Shown here piece after piece: positions 1 through 6,650 of a stretch of DNA of 20,149 bases (its first letter is position 1; each line of letters begins with the position of its first letter). The notes under the pieces are model-generated. The model was not told where the DNA came from. It searched no databases and saw nothing but the letters and a program-made list of their open reading frames with translations. The position numbers and the translations under genes are program-made. The DNA is from Candidatus Gastranaerophilales bacterium. GTDB taxonomy: Bacteria; Cyanobacteriota; Vampirovibrionia; Gastranaerophilales; Gastranaerophilaceae. The stretch is from assembly GCA_900548405.1 (NCBI GenBank), contig UNSJ01000035.1:1-20149 (forward strand). The letters run 5' to 3'.

Positions 1-2
1 TG

Positions 3-548
3 CAGAATTACCAAAGACAGTCTTATGTTACACAGCTGCATAAAGTTTATAATGAACTTTCACAGGCAGTTGTTCGATATCAGAATGATAAAAATGCCGT
101 AAACCTTGCAGAAGCAGGTATGAATGGTGTCACGGCAAGTCAGAATTTTATTAAAGATTATATGAAAGTAGTTGCCGAGTGTCCGGCAGTTGAGGCTCCT
201 TGTTTTGCAAGCAGTTACAAAACGATGAGCGGTGCAAATGTTAATGAATCTTATTTTACTTTTACATATAAATCTTATGTACTAGCAAGCGGTGCTGCTA
301 TTCGTCCTGCTTACGATAAAAAAAATGATAAACTTGTAAATATATGTGTTGATATTAACGGTCAAAAAGGACCTAATATTGTGGGCAGAGATTTGTTCTT
401 TATAGCAATATATAATAACGGTATGATTGATACTTACAGCGATGATGTTGTAAGTGCCCCTTTAACAGAGGACCAACGTTCAGCAGGCAACGTAATGTGG
501 AAGCCTTTCGGGGATATACTTAATGCTAACTGGCAAATGGATTACTAG
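3..548 (+). CDS. Prepilin / pseudopilin-like protein, 5' end outside the window
   Basis: The reading frame is open from base 3, so the ATG at 120 is internal and the true start lies before the window. The visible part starts after the usual prepilin N-terminal helix, with an amphipathic stretch (QLHKVYNELSQAVVRYQ) like the helix that follows the hydrophobic segment in class II prepilins. The C-terminal part has the VDINGQKGPNIVGRDLFF block and ends in NWQMDY. The last gene of this window has the same block (VDVNGKTPPNATGKDVF), which supports the assignment. The role inferred from the family is a subunit of a type IV pilus or type II secretion-like filament, exported and processed by prepilin peptidase. 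The signal sequence itself cannot be seen. A hairpin terminator follows directly after the stop. Confidence 0.8.
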   Translation, partial: QNYQRQSYVTQLHKVYNELSQAVVRYQNDKNAVNLAEAGMNGVTASQNFIKDYMKVVAECPAVEAPCFASSYKTMSGANVNESYFTFTYKSYVLASGAAIRPAYDKKNDKLVNICVDINGQKGPNIVGRDLFFIAIYNNGMIDTYSDDVVSAPLTEDQRSAGNVMWKPFGDILNANWQMDY

Positions 549-550
549 TA

Positions 551-585
551 AAAACGCCCTATATATTTTATAGGGCGTTTTATTT
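551..585 (+). terminator. Intrinsic terminator after the prepilin gene
   Basis: The arm AAAACGCCCTA (551-561) pairs with TAGGGCGTTTT (571-581). It begins two bases after the stop codon and runs into a T-rich stretch. The A-rich left side suggests it could also stop transcription from the other strand. Confidence 0.85.
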
Positions 586-612
586 GCTTAAATCTCAAAG
601 TCGTGGTATATT
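584..612 (+). promoter_or_regulatory. Candidate nadK promoter giving a nearly leaderless mRNA
   Basis: A -35-like TTGCTT (584-589) is followed after 17 bases by TATATT (607-612), which carries an extended -10 TG at 604-605. Transcription would start near 619, only about three bases before the nadK ATG at 622. The lack of any Shine-Dalgarno motif before that ATG fits this. The -35 box sits directly on the tail of the preceding terminator. This is assigned by eye only. Confidence 0.45.
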
Positions 613-621
613 TTTCTCGTT

Positions 622-1422
622 ATGGAACTTAAAAATTTTGCAATTTGCTATAATCCAGAAATAGTTCATTCTGCTGAAGTTAAAAATTCTTTGAAGCAGA
701 TATTGGACTTGCGCGGCGTTAAGTCTGAGATAGTTGACATTGATGCGCTTAAAGAGGGATTTGATTTTGTCTTTGTCATCGGCGGTGACGGAACAATTTT
801 GAAAACAGCAAGATTTTATGCAAAGTCCAAAACACCGATTTTTGGTATTAATTTGGGAAGACTTGGTTTTTTATCTCAATCATCTAAAGAAGATATTGAG
901 CAATCAGTTGATAAAATTTTAAACGGAAAATTTATTATTGAAGACAGAATAATGCTTAAAAGCGGACAATTCACGGCTTTGAATGATTTTGTAGTAAAAG
1001 GCTGTGATACTGGCAGAACTTCTCGATTTTCTTTAAAGATTAACGATAAGTTTGTTTGTGACTATCTGGCTGACGGAATTATTGTTGCAACTCCTACCGG
1101 CTCAACTGCTTATGGTTTATCGGCAGGCGGTCCGGTATTATCGCCGGAATTAAACGCATTTGTAATTGTTCCGATATGTCCTCATACATTGACTGCACGC
1201 CCTATTGTGGTTCCTGACTGTGAAAAAATAACAATCTGTACTGATAAGCAAACCAAATATGTTTTATCGACTGACGGTCAGGAATTTTATGAATTCAGCT
1301 CTGAAATTGAAGTTTCAAAATCCGAATTTACTGCAAAACTTGCACTGTTAGAGGATTCAGAGTTTTATTCTATCTTGAGAAACAAATTGCACTGGGGACT
1401 GCCTCCTGCTTATATTAAATAA
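622..1422 (+). CDS. nadK: NAD kinase (ATP/polyphosphate-NAD kinase)
   Basis: This cytosolic enzyme phosphorylates NAD to NADP. The 266-residue length is normal for the family. The diagnostic GGDGT motif is at residues 54-58, after a Rossmann-like N-terminal half. It is followed by NLGRLGFL (77-84) and the C-terminal domain with DYLADGIIVATPTGSTAY and LSAGGP, which bind NAD in characterised NadK proteins. The segment PHTLTARPIVVP is also typical. The ATG at 622 is the natural start by homology (MELKNFAICYNP), though it has no good ribosome binding site. The gene stands alone between the prepilin terminator and ftsZ. Together with nadA further downstream, the window carries two steps of NAD(P) metabolism, but they are not in one operon. 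Confidence 0.95.
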   Translation: MELKNFAICYNPEIVHSAEVKNSLKQILDLRGVKSEIVDIDALKEGFDFVFVIGGDGTILKTARFYAKSKTPIFGINLGRLGFLSQSSKEDIEQSVDKILNGKFIIEDRIMLKSGQFTALNDFVVKGCDTGRTSRFSLKINDKFVCDYLADGIIVATPTGSTAYGLSAGGPVLSPELNAFVIVPICPHTLTARPIVVPDCEKITICTDKQTKYVLSTDGQEFYEFSSEIEVSKSEFTAKLALLEDSEFYSILRNKLHWGLPPAYIK

Positions 1423-1529
1423 CTTGGGCATGCCGATTTCCTTATTATAACTGTTTCTTGGCGATTTATATTAATTTTTGTTCATAATTATACGTAAATT
1501 ATTGTACTTTTTTTCTATTTAAAATAGTA

Positions 1530-1538
1530 TGTTATTAT
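1530..1538 (+). promoter_or_regulatory. Candidate extended -10 promoter of ftsZ
   Basis: TG-T-TATTAT at 1530-1538 fits an extended -10 element. A TTGTAC at 1502-1507 is too far away (25 bases) to be a normal -35 partner. Transcription would begin about 40 bases before the GTG start of ftsZ. The rest of the 161-base gap after nadK shows no clear terminator or RNA gene. Confidence 0.35.
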
Positions 1539-1583
1539 ACTATTGAAGATTAATAGCATACAATATATAAAGAGGTAAAAATA

Positions 1584-2765
1584 GTGGAAAATTTCGTATC
1601 AGATATCTTTGCTAAGAAAGATGAAACAACAAGCAATGATCAAATTCAAAGGTCTCCAATAAATCCGACTAAAATTAAAGTTATCGGTGTAGGCGGCGGC
1701 GGCGGAAATGCTGTTAACCGTATGATTAAAGCCGGACTTTCAGGTGTAGAATTTTGGTTGATGAATACAGATTTACAAGTTTTGGAATACGGTCAAACAA
1801 AAAATAAAATTCAATTAGGAGCTAAATCAACATCAGGTCTTGGTGCAGGCGGTGATCCTTCAGTAGGTGAAAAGGCAGCAGAAGAAGCTCAACAAGAAAT
1901 TACAGAAGCTTTAGACGGCGCAGATATGGTATTCATTACTGCCGGAATGGGCGGTGGTACAGGTACAGGCGCAGCTCCTGTTGTAGCTAAAATTGCTAAA
2001 GAATTAGGTATTTTAACAATTGCCGTAGTTACTAAGCCGTTCACTTGGGAAGGTAGAAAAAGACAAAACCAGGCTAGTCAAGGTTTAGAAAAACTTAGAG
2101 AAGCTGTTGATGCAGTTATTGTTGTTCCTAACGATAAATTATTACAAGTTGTTGACAGACAAGTATCATTGACTGAATCATTCATTATCGTTGATGAAGT
2201 TCTTTTAAGAGGTGTTCAAGGTATTTCTGATATCATCACAGTTCCCGGACTTATCAACGTTGACTTTGCTGATGTTAAGTGTGTTATGCAGTCATCAGGT
2301 TCAGCTCTTATGGGTATCGGTCGCGGTCAAGGTGAAGGCAGAGCTGTTAAAGCTGCTGAAATCGCTATCAACTCTCAATTGCTTGAATCTTCAATTAACG
2401 GCGCAACCGGCGTAATCGTTAATATTACAGGCGGTCCTGATATGACACTTCATGAAATATCAGATGCTGCTAATATTATTCACGATGCAGTTAATGATGA
2501 TGCTACTGTTATTATTGGTACAGCAGTTAATGAAAATATTCAAGGTGAAATCCAAATCACAGTTATTGCAACAGGTTTTGAAATGAAAAACCAAAAACCT
2601 GAAGAAAAAACTGAAGTTAAACAGCTTAGTGCTTCTGACTTCTTTGCAGGTACTTTCAACAATACTCCTGCAGCAGCTCCGCAATCAACTGTTAGAAGAA
2701 GTTCAATGCCTGAAGTTTCTCCAAGCTTCACAAACATTGAAATTCCTGATTTCTTGAAAAAGTAA
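1584..2765 (+). CDS. ftsZ: Cell division GTPase FtsZ
   Basis: FtsZ is the tubulin-like GTPase that polymerises into the division ring at midcell. The start is GTG at 1584, with ribosome binding site AGAGGT at 1571-1576. A short N-terminal tail (1-30) precedes the glycine-rich nucleotide loop [12 protein letters not shown] (34-45). The tubulin signature GGGTGTG is at residues 123-129. The T7 synergy loop NVDFAD (225-230) carries the catalytic aspartates. A short variable linker (about 335-378) leads to the C-terminal peptide IEIPDFLKK, which in other bacteria docks FtsA, SepF or ZipA. The 393-residue length is typical. No other division gene sits beside it, so it is not in the classic dcw cluster. 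A strong terminator follows, so it is probably transcribed alone. Confidence 0.98.
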   Translation: MENFVSDIFAKKDETTSNDQIQRSPINPTKIKVIGVGGGGGNAVNRMIKAGLSGVEFWLMNTDLQVLEYGQTKNKIQLGAKSTSGLGAGGDPSVGEKAAEEAQQEITEALDGADMVFITAGMGGGTGTGAAPVVAKIAKELGILTIAVVTKPFTWEGRKRQNQASQGLEKLREAVDAVIVVPNDKLLQVVDRQVSLTESFIIVDEVLLRGVQGISDIITVPGLINVDFADVKCVMQSSGSALMGIGRGQGEGRAVKAAEIAINSQLLESSINGATGVIVNITGGPDMTLHEISDAANIIHDAVNDDATVIIGTAVNENIQGEIQITVIATGFEMKNQKPEEKTEVKQLSASDFFAGTFNNTPAAAPQSTVRRSSMPEVSPSFTNIEIPDFLKK

Positions 2766-2790
2766 TTTAAACGGAAGATGAAAAAGATTA

Positions 2791-2824
2791 AAAGAGAACT
2801 GATTATTCAGTTCTCTTTTTTTTT
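2791..2824 (+). terminator. Intrinsic terminator of ftsZ
   Basis: A perfect 12-bp stem (AAAGAGAACTGA at 2791-2802 with TCAGTTCTCTTT at 2807-2818) has a 4-base loop and is followed by an unbroken T run. Confidence 0.92.
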
Positions 2825-2918
2825 ATGTAAATATTTGTTAATGATTTATGACTGTTGGAAGAGTATTAGTCAATTTTTTCGCTCTGAATTTTTTAATATA
2901 ACTATATAGGGGATATTG

Positions 2919-2940
2919 GATTTTGTCATATGACAGAATC
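2919..2940 (+). promoter_or_regulatory. 22-base near-perfect palindrome before the LysM gene (operator or leader hairpin)
   Basis: The core TGTCATATGACA (2924-2935) is a perfect 12-base palindrome. The flanks GATT (2919-2922) and AATC (2937-2940) extend the symmetry. Only the pair 2923/2936 (T and G) breaks it, and that would be a wobble pair in RNA. The element ends 11 bases before the ribosome binding site AGGAG (2952-2956). It has no T run, so it is not an intrinsic terminator. Confidence 0.5.
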
Positions 2941-2965
2941 TTAAAAAACATAGGAGAAAATTGAT

Positions 2966-4132
2966 ATGACAACTGCAGCATTCGGATTTGATTCCGTTGG
3001 CTTTAGTATGCAAGGAAGCAGGGATGCATATTTGCGAGAATTGGAAAATACGACTTCATCTGCAACGAGCGGTGGGAAAACCGAAAAAAGGAAAACAAAA
3101 AACACCAAGAAGACAAAGAAACCTAAATTGTCCAAAAAGGAAGCAGCAAAGCTTCGTGAAGGCTTAAACGGATATCAGCCTGTACAACGCGGAAACGGTA
3201 TGCCGTCAGAAGGAAGTTTACAGTCTTATAATCAAAGAATGAGTTCATACGCTGATATAAATAGTTTAGAAAGAAAAACTGCAGAACAAAAGGCACTGGC
3301 AGATAAAGCTTTAGCTAACGCTCGCAGAGCAGAACAAGGTGCAAGATTTCAAGGAGTAACAAGTGAACAAATTGATGAAAGGCTTGGTATAAATAATAAA
3401 CGCCCGTTATCAGGTGCAGCAAGAGCTTCTTACGAGGCAAAATATGCAGCTGATTTGGAAAAAGCTTTTCTTGAACAGGAGGCTAAATCAAACCAATTTG
3501 CCGCTGCAGCAAGTCAGGTTGCAGATGCTGATGATGCTGCTGCTCGTGAAATGAGGCAGATTGCACAAAATGCCGAAAGGAACAGAGGATTAGCAAAAGC
3601 CGGTAAAGGTACCGGTAAAGTTATGAAGTTTTTAAAATCAGGTAAAGGCAAGGCTGCGATAATAGGTACGGTAGTTGCTCTTGTTGCAACCGGAATAGGA
3701 GTTGCCGCTTGTAACAACAATGCTGATGAAGATAAAAATATTAAAGAAAACAAAAATACTGCTTTAGCAAACGATAATACAGAAGAAATTGCGGACAGCA
3801 GAGAAAATGAACATGTATCAACTGTTGAAAAAGATGCACACTTAAAAGAAGAAAAACCTGTTGATACAGCCGCGCCTGTTGTAGAACCTCCAAAAACAGA
3901 AGCAAAAGAAAGCACCGAAAAAGAGTATACTGTAAAAAGAGGCGACAGTGTATGGAACATAGCTAAAAGTAATCTGATAGAAAAACATAAAGATAACAAA
4001 GATTATATGCCATCAGACAAGGAAATTATTCAGGAAGTAAATACAATAATGAAGGATAATGATTTAAAATTCGAACCTGACAATTATCATGTTATGATTA
4101 AACCGAATGATAAGCTGAGATTAATAGCTTAA
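2966..4132 (+). CDS. LysM-domain protein with internal membrane anchor
   Basis: This 388-residue protein has no N-terminal signal peptide. ATG at 2966 is preceded by AGGAG (2952-2956). The first ~225 residues are polar and alanine/glutamine-rich, with a very basic lysine-rich patch at about 38-65, and look helical. A single hydrophobic segment (about 229-248, AAIIGTVVALVATGIGVAAC) is followed by an acidic, low-complexity linker with many K, E and N. A C-terminal LysM-type domain starts at Y321 (YTVKRGDSVWNIAKSN) and runs to the end. LysM domains bind N-acetylglucosamine polymers such as peptidoglycan. The likely topology is N-in/C-out, with the LysM facing the cell wall. Cys249 at the end of the hydrophobic segment resembles a lipobox cysteine (VAAC), but its internal position argues against a classical lipoprotein. 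The specific role is unknown. Confidence 0.75.
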   Translation: MTTAAFGFDSVGFSMQGSRDAYLRELENTTSSATSGGKTEKRKTKNTKKTKKPKLSKKEAAKLREGLNGYQPVQRGNGMPSEGSLQSYNQRMSSYADINSLERKTAEQKALADKALANARRAEQGARFQGVTSEQIDERLGINNKRPLSGAARASYEAKYAADLEKAFLEQEAKSNQFAAAASQVADADDAAAREMRQIAQNAERNRGLAKAGKGTGKVMKFLKSGKGKAAIIGTVVALVATGIGVAACNNNADEDKNIKENKNTALANDNTEEIADSRENEHVSTVEKDAHLKEEKPVDTAAPVVEPPKTEAKESTEKEYTVKRGDSVWNIAKSNLIEKHKDNKDYMPSDKEIIQEVNTIMKDNDLKFEPDNYHVMIKPNDKLRLIA

Positions 4133-4149
4133 GCAAATTTGAAAATAAA

Positions 4150-4179
4150 AAAAAGCTCTCTTATATAAGAGAGCTTTTT
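4150..4179. terminator. Bidirectional intrinsic terminator between LysM gene and fba
   Basis: The 30 bases form one perfect palindrome, with arms AAAAAGCTCTCTTA and TAAGAGAGCTTTTT and only TA between them. Poly-A on one side and poly-T on the other let it act in both directions. The convergent genes end at 4132 (+) and 4196 (-). Confidence 0.92.
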
Positions 4180-4195
4180 AGTATTTATAATAATA

Positions 4196-5155
4196 CTAGT
4201 CTTGAGCGTGTCCTGCAGTACCAAGAACGTCAACCATTTTATGTTTAACCATTTCTTTAACAGCAGTTCTGCCCGGTCCCATGTATTCACGAGGATCGAA
4301 TTTTTCAGGGTGTTCAACAAAGAATTCTCTGATTGTAGAAGTCATAGCTAATCTTAAATCTGTATCGATGTTGATTTTAGCTACACCGTGTTTTGAAGCA
4401 TAGTTTAACATATCTTCAGGCACACCTTGAGCGTTAGGTAATTGACCGCCGTATTGGTTACATTTAGCAACGAATTCAGCAGGAACAGATGATGAACCGT
4501 GAAGTACTAACGGATAATCATAACCTACAGCTTCATTAACAGCTTTTTTAATTTCAGCTAATCTTTCGAAATCTAATTTAGCTTCGCCTGAGAATTTGTA
4601 AGCACCGTGTGAAGTACCGATAGCAACAGCTAAAGAATCACAACCTGTTTCTTTAACAAATCTTGCAGCTTCTTGAGGATCAGTATAAGTAGAATCAGCA
4701 GCATGAACTTTAACGTCATCTTCCACACCTGCTAATTTACCAAGTTCAGCTTCAACTGAAACTCCGCGCGGGTGAGCATATTCGACAACTTGTTTAGTCA
4801 ATGCAATGTTTTCTTCTAACGGGAATCTAGAACCGTCAATCATAACTGATGAAAAACCGCCGTCAATACAAGCTTTACAAATTTCGAAATCAGCACCGTG
4901 ATCTAAGTGTAAAGCGATAGGCACTGTAGTTGTAGCTAAAGCAGCTTCAACAAGTTTAATTAAGTATGTTTGGTTAGCGTATTTTCTAGCGCCTGCTGAT
5001 ACTTGAAGAATGATAGGTGATTGAGTTTCTTCAGCAGCTTCTGCAATACCTTGTAAAATTTCCATGTTGTTAACGTTGTAAGCACCAATAGCATATCCGC
5101 CAGCTAATGCTTTTTTGAACATTTCTCCTGTTCCAACTAATTTTCTTTCACTCAT
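4196..5155 (-). CDS. fba: Fructose-bisphosphate aldolase, class II
   Basis: This is a zinc-dependent aldolase that cleaves or forms fructose 1,6-bisphosphate in glycolysis and gluconeogenesis. I chose the ATG at 5155 (MSERKLVGTG), because the ribosome binding site GGAG is at 5162-5165. An upstream ATG at 5182 would add nine residues that include that site. The protein is 319 residues. LHLDHGADF contains D85 and the zinc ligand H86. H183 (GTSHGAYKF) and H219 (VLHGSSSVP) are the other expected zinc ligands, and E137 sits in the EAELG motif. YTDP (157-160) and the overall length place it with class IIB aldolases. Sequence such as GPGRTAVKEMVKHKM at the C-terminus is also typical. The gene appears monocistronic. 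Confidence 0.95.
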   Translation of the reverse strand: MSERKLVGTGEMFKKALAGGYAIGAYNVNNMEILQGIAEAAEETQSPIILQVSAGARKYANQTYLIKLVEAALATTTVPIALHLDHGADFEICKACIDGGFSSVMIDGSRFPLEENIALTKQVVEYAHPRGVSVEAELGKLAGVEDDVKVHAADSTYTDPQEAARFVKETGCDSLAVAIGTSHGAYKFSGEAKLDFERLAEIKKAVNEAVGYDYPLVLHGSSSVPAEFVAKCNQYGGQLPNAQGVPEDMLNYASKHGVAKINIDTDLRLAMTSTIREFFVEHPEKFDPREYMGPGRTAVKEMVKHKMVDVLGTAGHAQD

Positions 5156-5182
5156 TTGAGTTCTCCTTCTTTGTGTAAGCAT

Positions 5183-5211
5183 TTAATACAAATATAAGTT
5201 ACAACAAACAA
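5183..5211 (-). promoter_or_regulatory. Candidate promoter of fba
   Basis: Read on the minus strand, TTGTTT (5211-5206) is followed after 17 bases by TATTAA (5188-5183). This would give a leader of about 20 bases containing the GGAG site. It is a by-eye assignment. Confidence 0.4.
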
Positions 5212-5256
5212 AGAAACCGTGCAAGTGTAAAGAATTGTTAATATCGTATATACTAT

Positions 5257-5286
5257 TTTACAAAAGGCTTTATGAGTTGATATAAT
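5257..5286 (+). promoter_or_regulatory. Promoter of the 5402 gene
   Basis: TTTACA (5257-5262), an 18-base spacer and a consensus TATAAT (5281-5286) make this one of the clearest promoters in the window. Transcription would start near 5293, leaving an untranslated leader of about 110 bases. Around 5320-5345 the leader holds an imperfect hairpin (GGGCAAAAA against TTTTTGCC). Confidence 0.55.
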
Positions 5287-5401
5287 ACGGGTTGTAGGGA
5301 ATTAATGAATAAAAATAAGGGCAAAAAAATTTTACTTTTTGCCTTAGATTAAAAGTACAAAATTTGATAGAAAAATTTAAAAAATGTTGGGGTAAAAGAC
5401 T

Positions 5402-6553
5402 ATGACAATCAGACCTGTTGCATCAGTATCATTAGTAAATAGATACAATCAATTAAATTTTGAAGGCAATAAAAAGAAAAAGCAGCCTCAAAATAATCAT
5501 AACGGAGTAAGTAATACAATTTCTCACAAACTGGCAGTTCCTTTGGCAGCTACGATAATTGCAATGAGCCCAATGTCAAGCAGTGCTTCAAACAGATACT
5601 TTGACAGAATTGAAGACAATGTTGAATTGCGAGAAATAAATGATTTAGATAAATATGAGCAATCCGGCAGAAAAATTATAAATACTAAAGGTTATCGTTT
5701 TGAGAAAACTTATCAAAAAGCTAATGGTGAAATTTATACAAAAAATGAAACTCGTCTTATAAACTTTGTAAGTACCGATAATGACGATTCTACCTTTGAA
5801 GAAATAAATGTTGCCTTTTTTGATGACACTGACAAAGCTAATCCGAAGCTTTTAAAAACATATGATTTAAAAGATTTTGCGGTTTATAATTACACAATAG
5901 TATCAAGTGATAATTCTGCAAGTAATAAATTTTCATTACAACAAATGTTTGTAAATGATACAGACCAAGAAGATAAGGGAAATTTTACAAGAGATGTTAT
6001 ATCAGAGAAAGAAATTTGTAAATTTGTCCGCTCAGAATTAGAATCTCCAAGAAATAACAGCGGAATTAAAATAACAACTTATGATAGAAAAATACGTCCT
6101 GCATCTTCTTATGATTTGCAGAATGTCGCACCTGCAAATACAATGAAAGATGCTCCTTCTTGTGATTATTCTAAGTATAAACGTTTAGGTTCACAAGATT
6201 ACAAAGGTAAAAACGGCAACTATAATATTACATATTATTCAATTACAGGTGCTGATGAAATTGAATTAGTTTCATTGAAAAAAGACGGCGGTCCTGCTTT
6301 AACCGTAAGAGCAAATATTCCTGCTAAAGCCACATTTTTCGCAAAAGACTCGGCTCCTCAGATTATAGAGTACGGTATTGTTGAATTAAAAGACGGGGAT
6401 GAAAAAAAACATTATATTTCTGATATGGATTTGACTAACGCTTTAACAATTATTTATAATGATCCAGCATCATGTTATAATGTATTTACCTGTAAACCCG
6501 GAAATAAAGAATACGATGTTACGCCAAAAGGCGCAATTGTACCACTTAATTAA
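5402..6553 (+). CDS. Uncharacterised, probably exported protein
   Basis: I do not recognise this 383-residue protein. The N-terminus (about 1-43) is polar, with NFEGNKKKK at 19-27. A hydrophobic stretch follows (KLAVPLAATIIAMSP, about 43-57), then a small-residue segment SSSAS (59-63) that resembles a signal peptidase site. This looks like a signal sequence with an unusually long n-region, so the remaining ~320 residues would be outside the membrane. The body is rich in Asp, Asn, Lys and Tyr, with alternating hydrophobic patterns that suggest beta strands (for example NYNITYYSITGADEIELVSL), and has only four cysteines. It is preceded by a strong promoter and a long leader, with only a poor ribosome binding site (GGGG at 5389-5392). 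Alternatives are a membrane-anchored surface protein or a non-exported protein. Confidence 0.6.
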   Translation: MTIRPVASVSLVNRYNQLNFEGNKKKKQPQNNHNGVSNTISHKLAVPLAATIIAMSPMSSSASNRYFDRIEDNVELREINDLDKYEQSGRKIINTKGYRFEKTYQKANGEIYTKNETRLINFVSTDNDDSTFEEINVAFFDDTDKANPKLLKTYDLKDFAVYNYTIVSSDNSASNKFSLQQMFVNDTDQEDKGNFTRDVISEKEICKFVRSELESPRNNSGIKITTYDRKIRPASSYDLQNVAPANTMKDAPSCDYSKYKRLGSQDYKGKNGNYNITYYSITGADEIELVSLKKDGGPALTVRANIPAKATFFAKDSAPQIIEYGIVELKDGDEKKHYISDMDLTNALTIIYNDPASCYNVFTCKPGNKEYDVTPKGAIVPLN

Positions 6554-6580
6554 TTGAATGTAAATATTTGTAAACATTTC

Positions 6581-6616
6581 AAAACATGTTGAAATCCTTG
6601 CTTTTGGCATGTTTTT
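6581..6616 (+). terminator. Possible weak terminator after the 5402 gene
   Basis: AAAACATG (6581-6588) can pair with CATGTTTT (6608-6615) across a 19-base loop, followed by a short T-rich end. It is much weaker than the other terminators here, so the downstream 897-residue gene may be partly co-transcribed. Confidence 0.3.
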
Positions 6617-6650
6617 ATATTGGTAAGAAGATAAAAATTGAGAGCGAAGT

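Noticed and set aside
120..122. ATG as start of the first prepilin gene
   Set aside because: The frame is open from base 3, and the upstream residues continue a typical prepilin helix, so this Met is internal.
1427..1434. GGCATGCC palindrome after nadK
   Set aside because: Only eight bases, no T run and no link to a start site; expected by chance at this scale.
3514..3999. 161-residue open frame on the minus strand opposite the LysM gene
   Set aside because: It is the antisense image of an alanine/lysine-rich coding region, with low-complexity Ser/Leu/Phe content and no start context.
5156..5182. Nine extra N-terminal residues for fba (start at 5182)
   Set aside because: They include the clear GGAG ribosome site for the ATG at 5155 and do not look like aldolase sequence.
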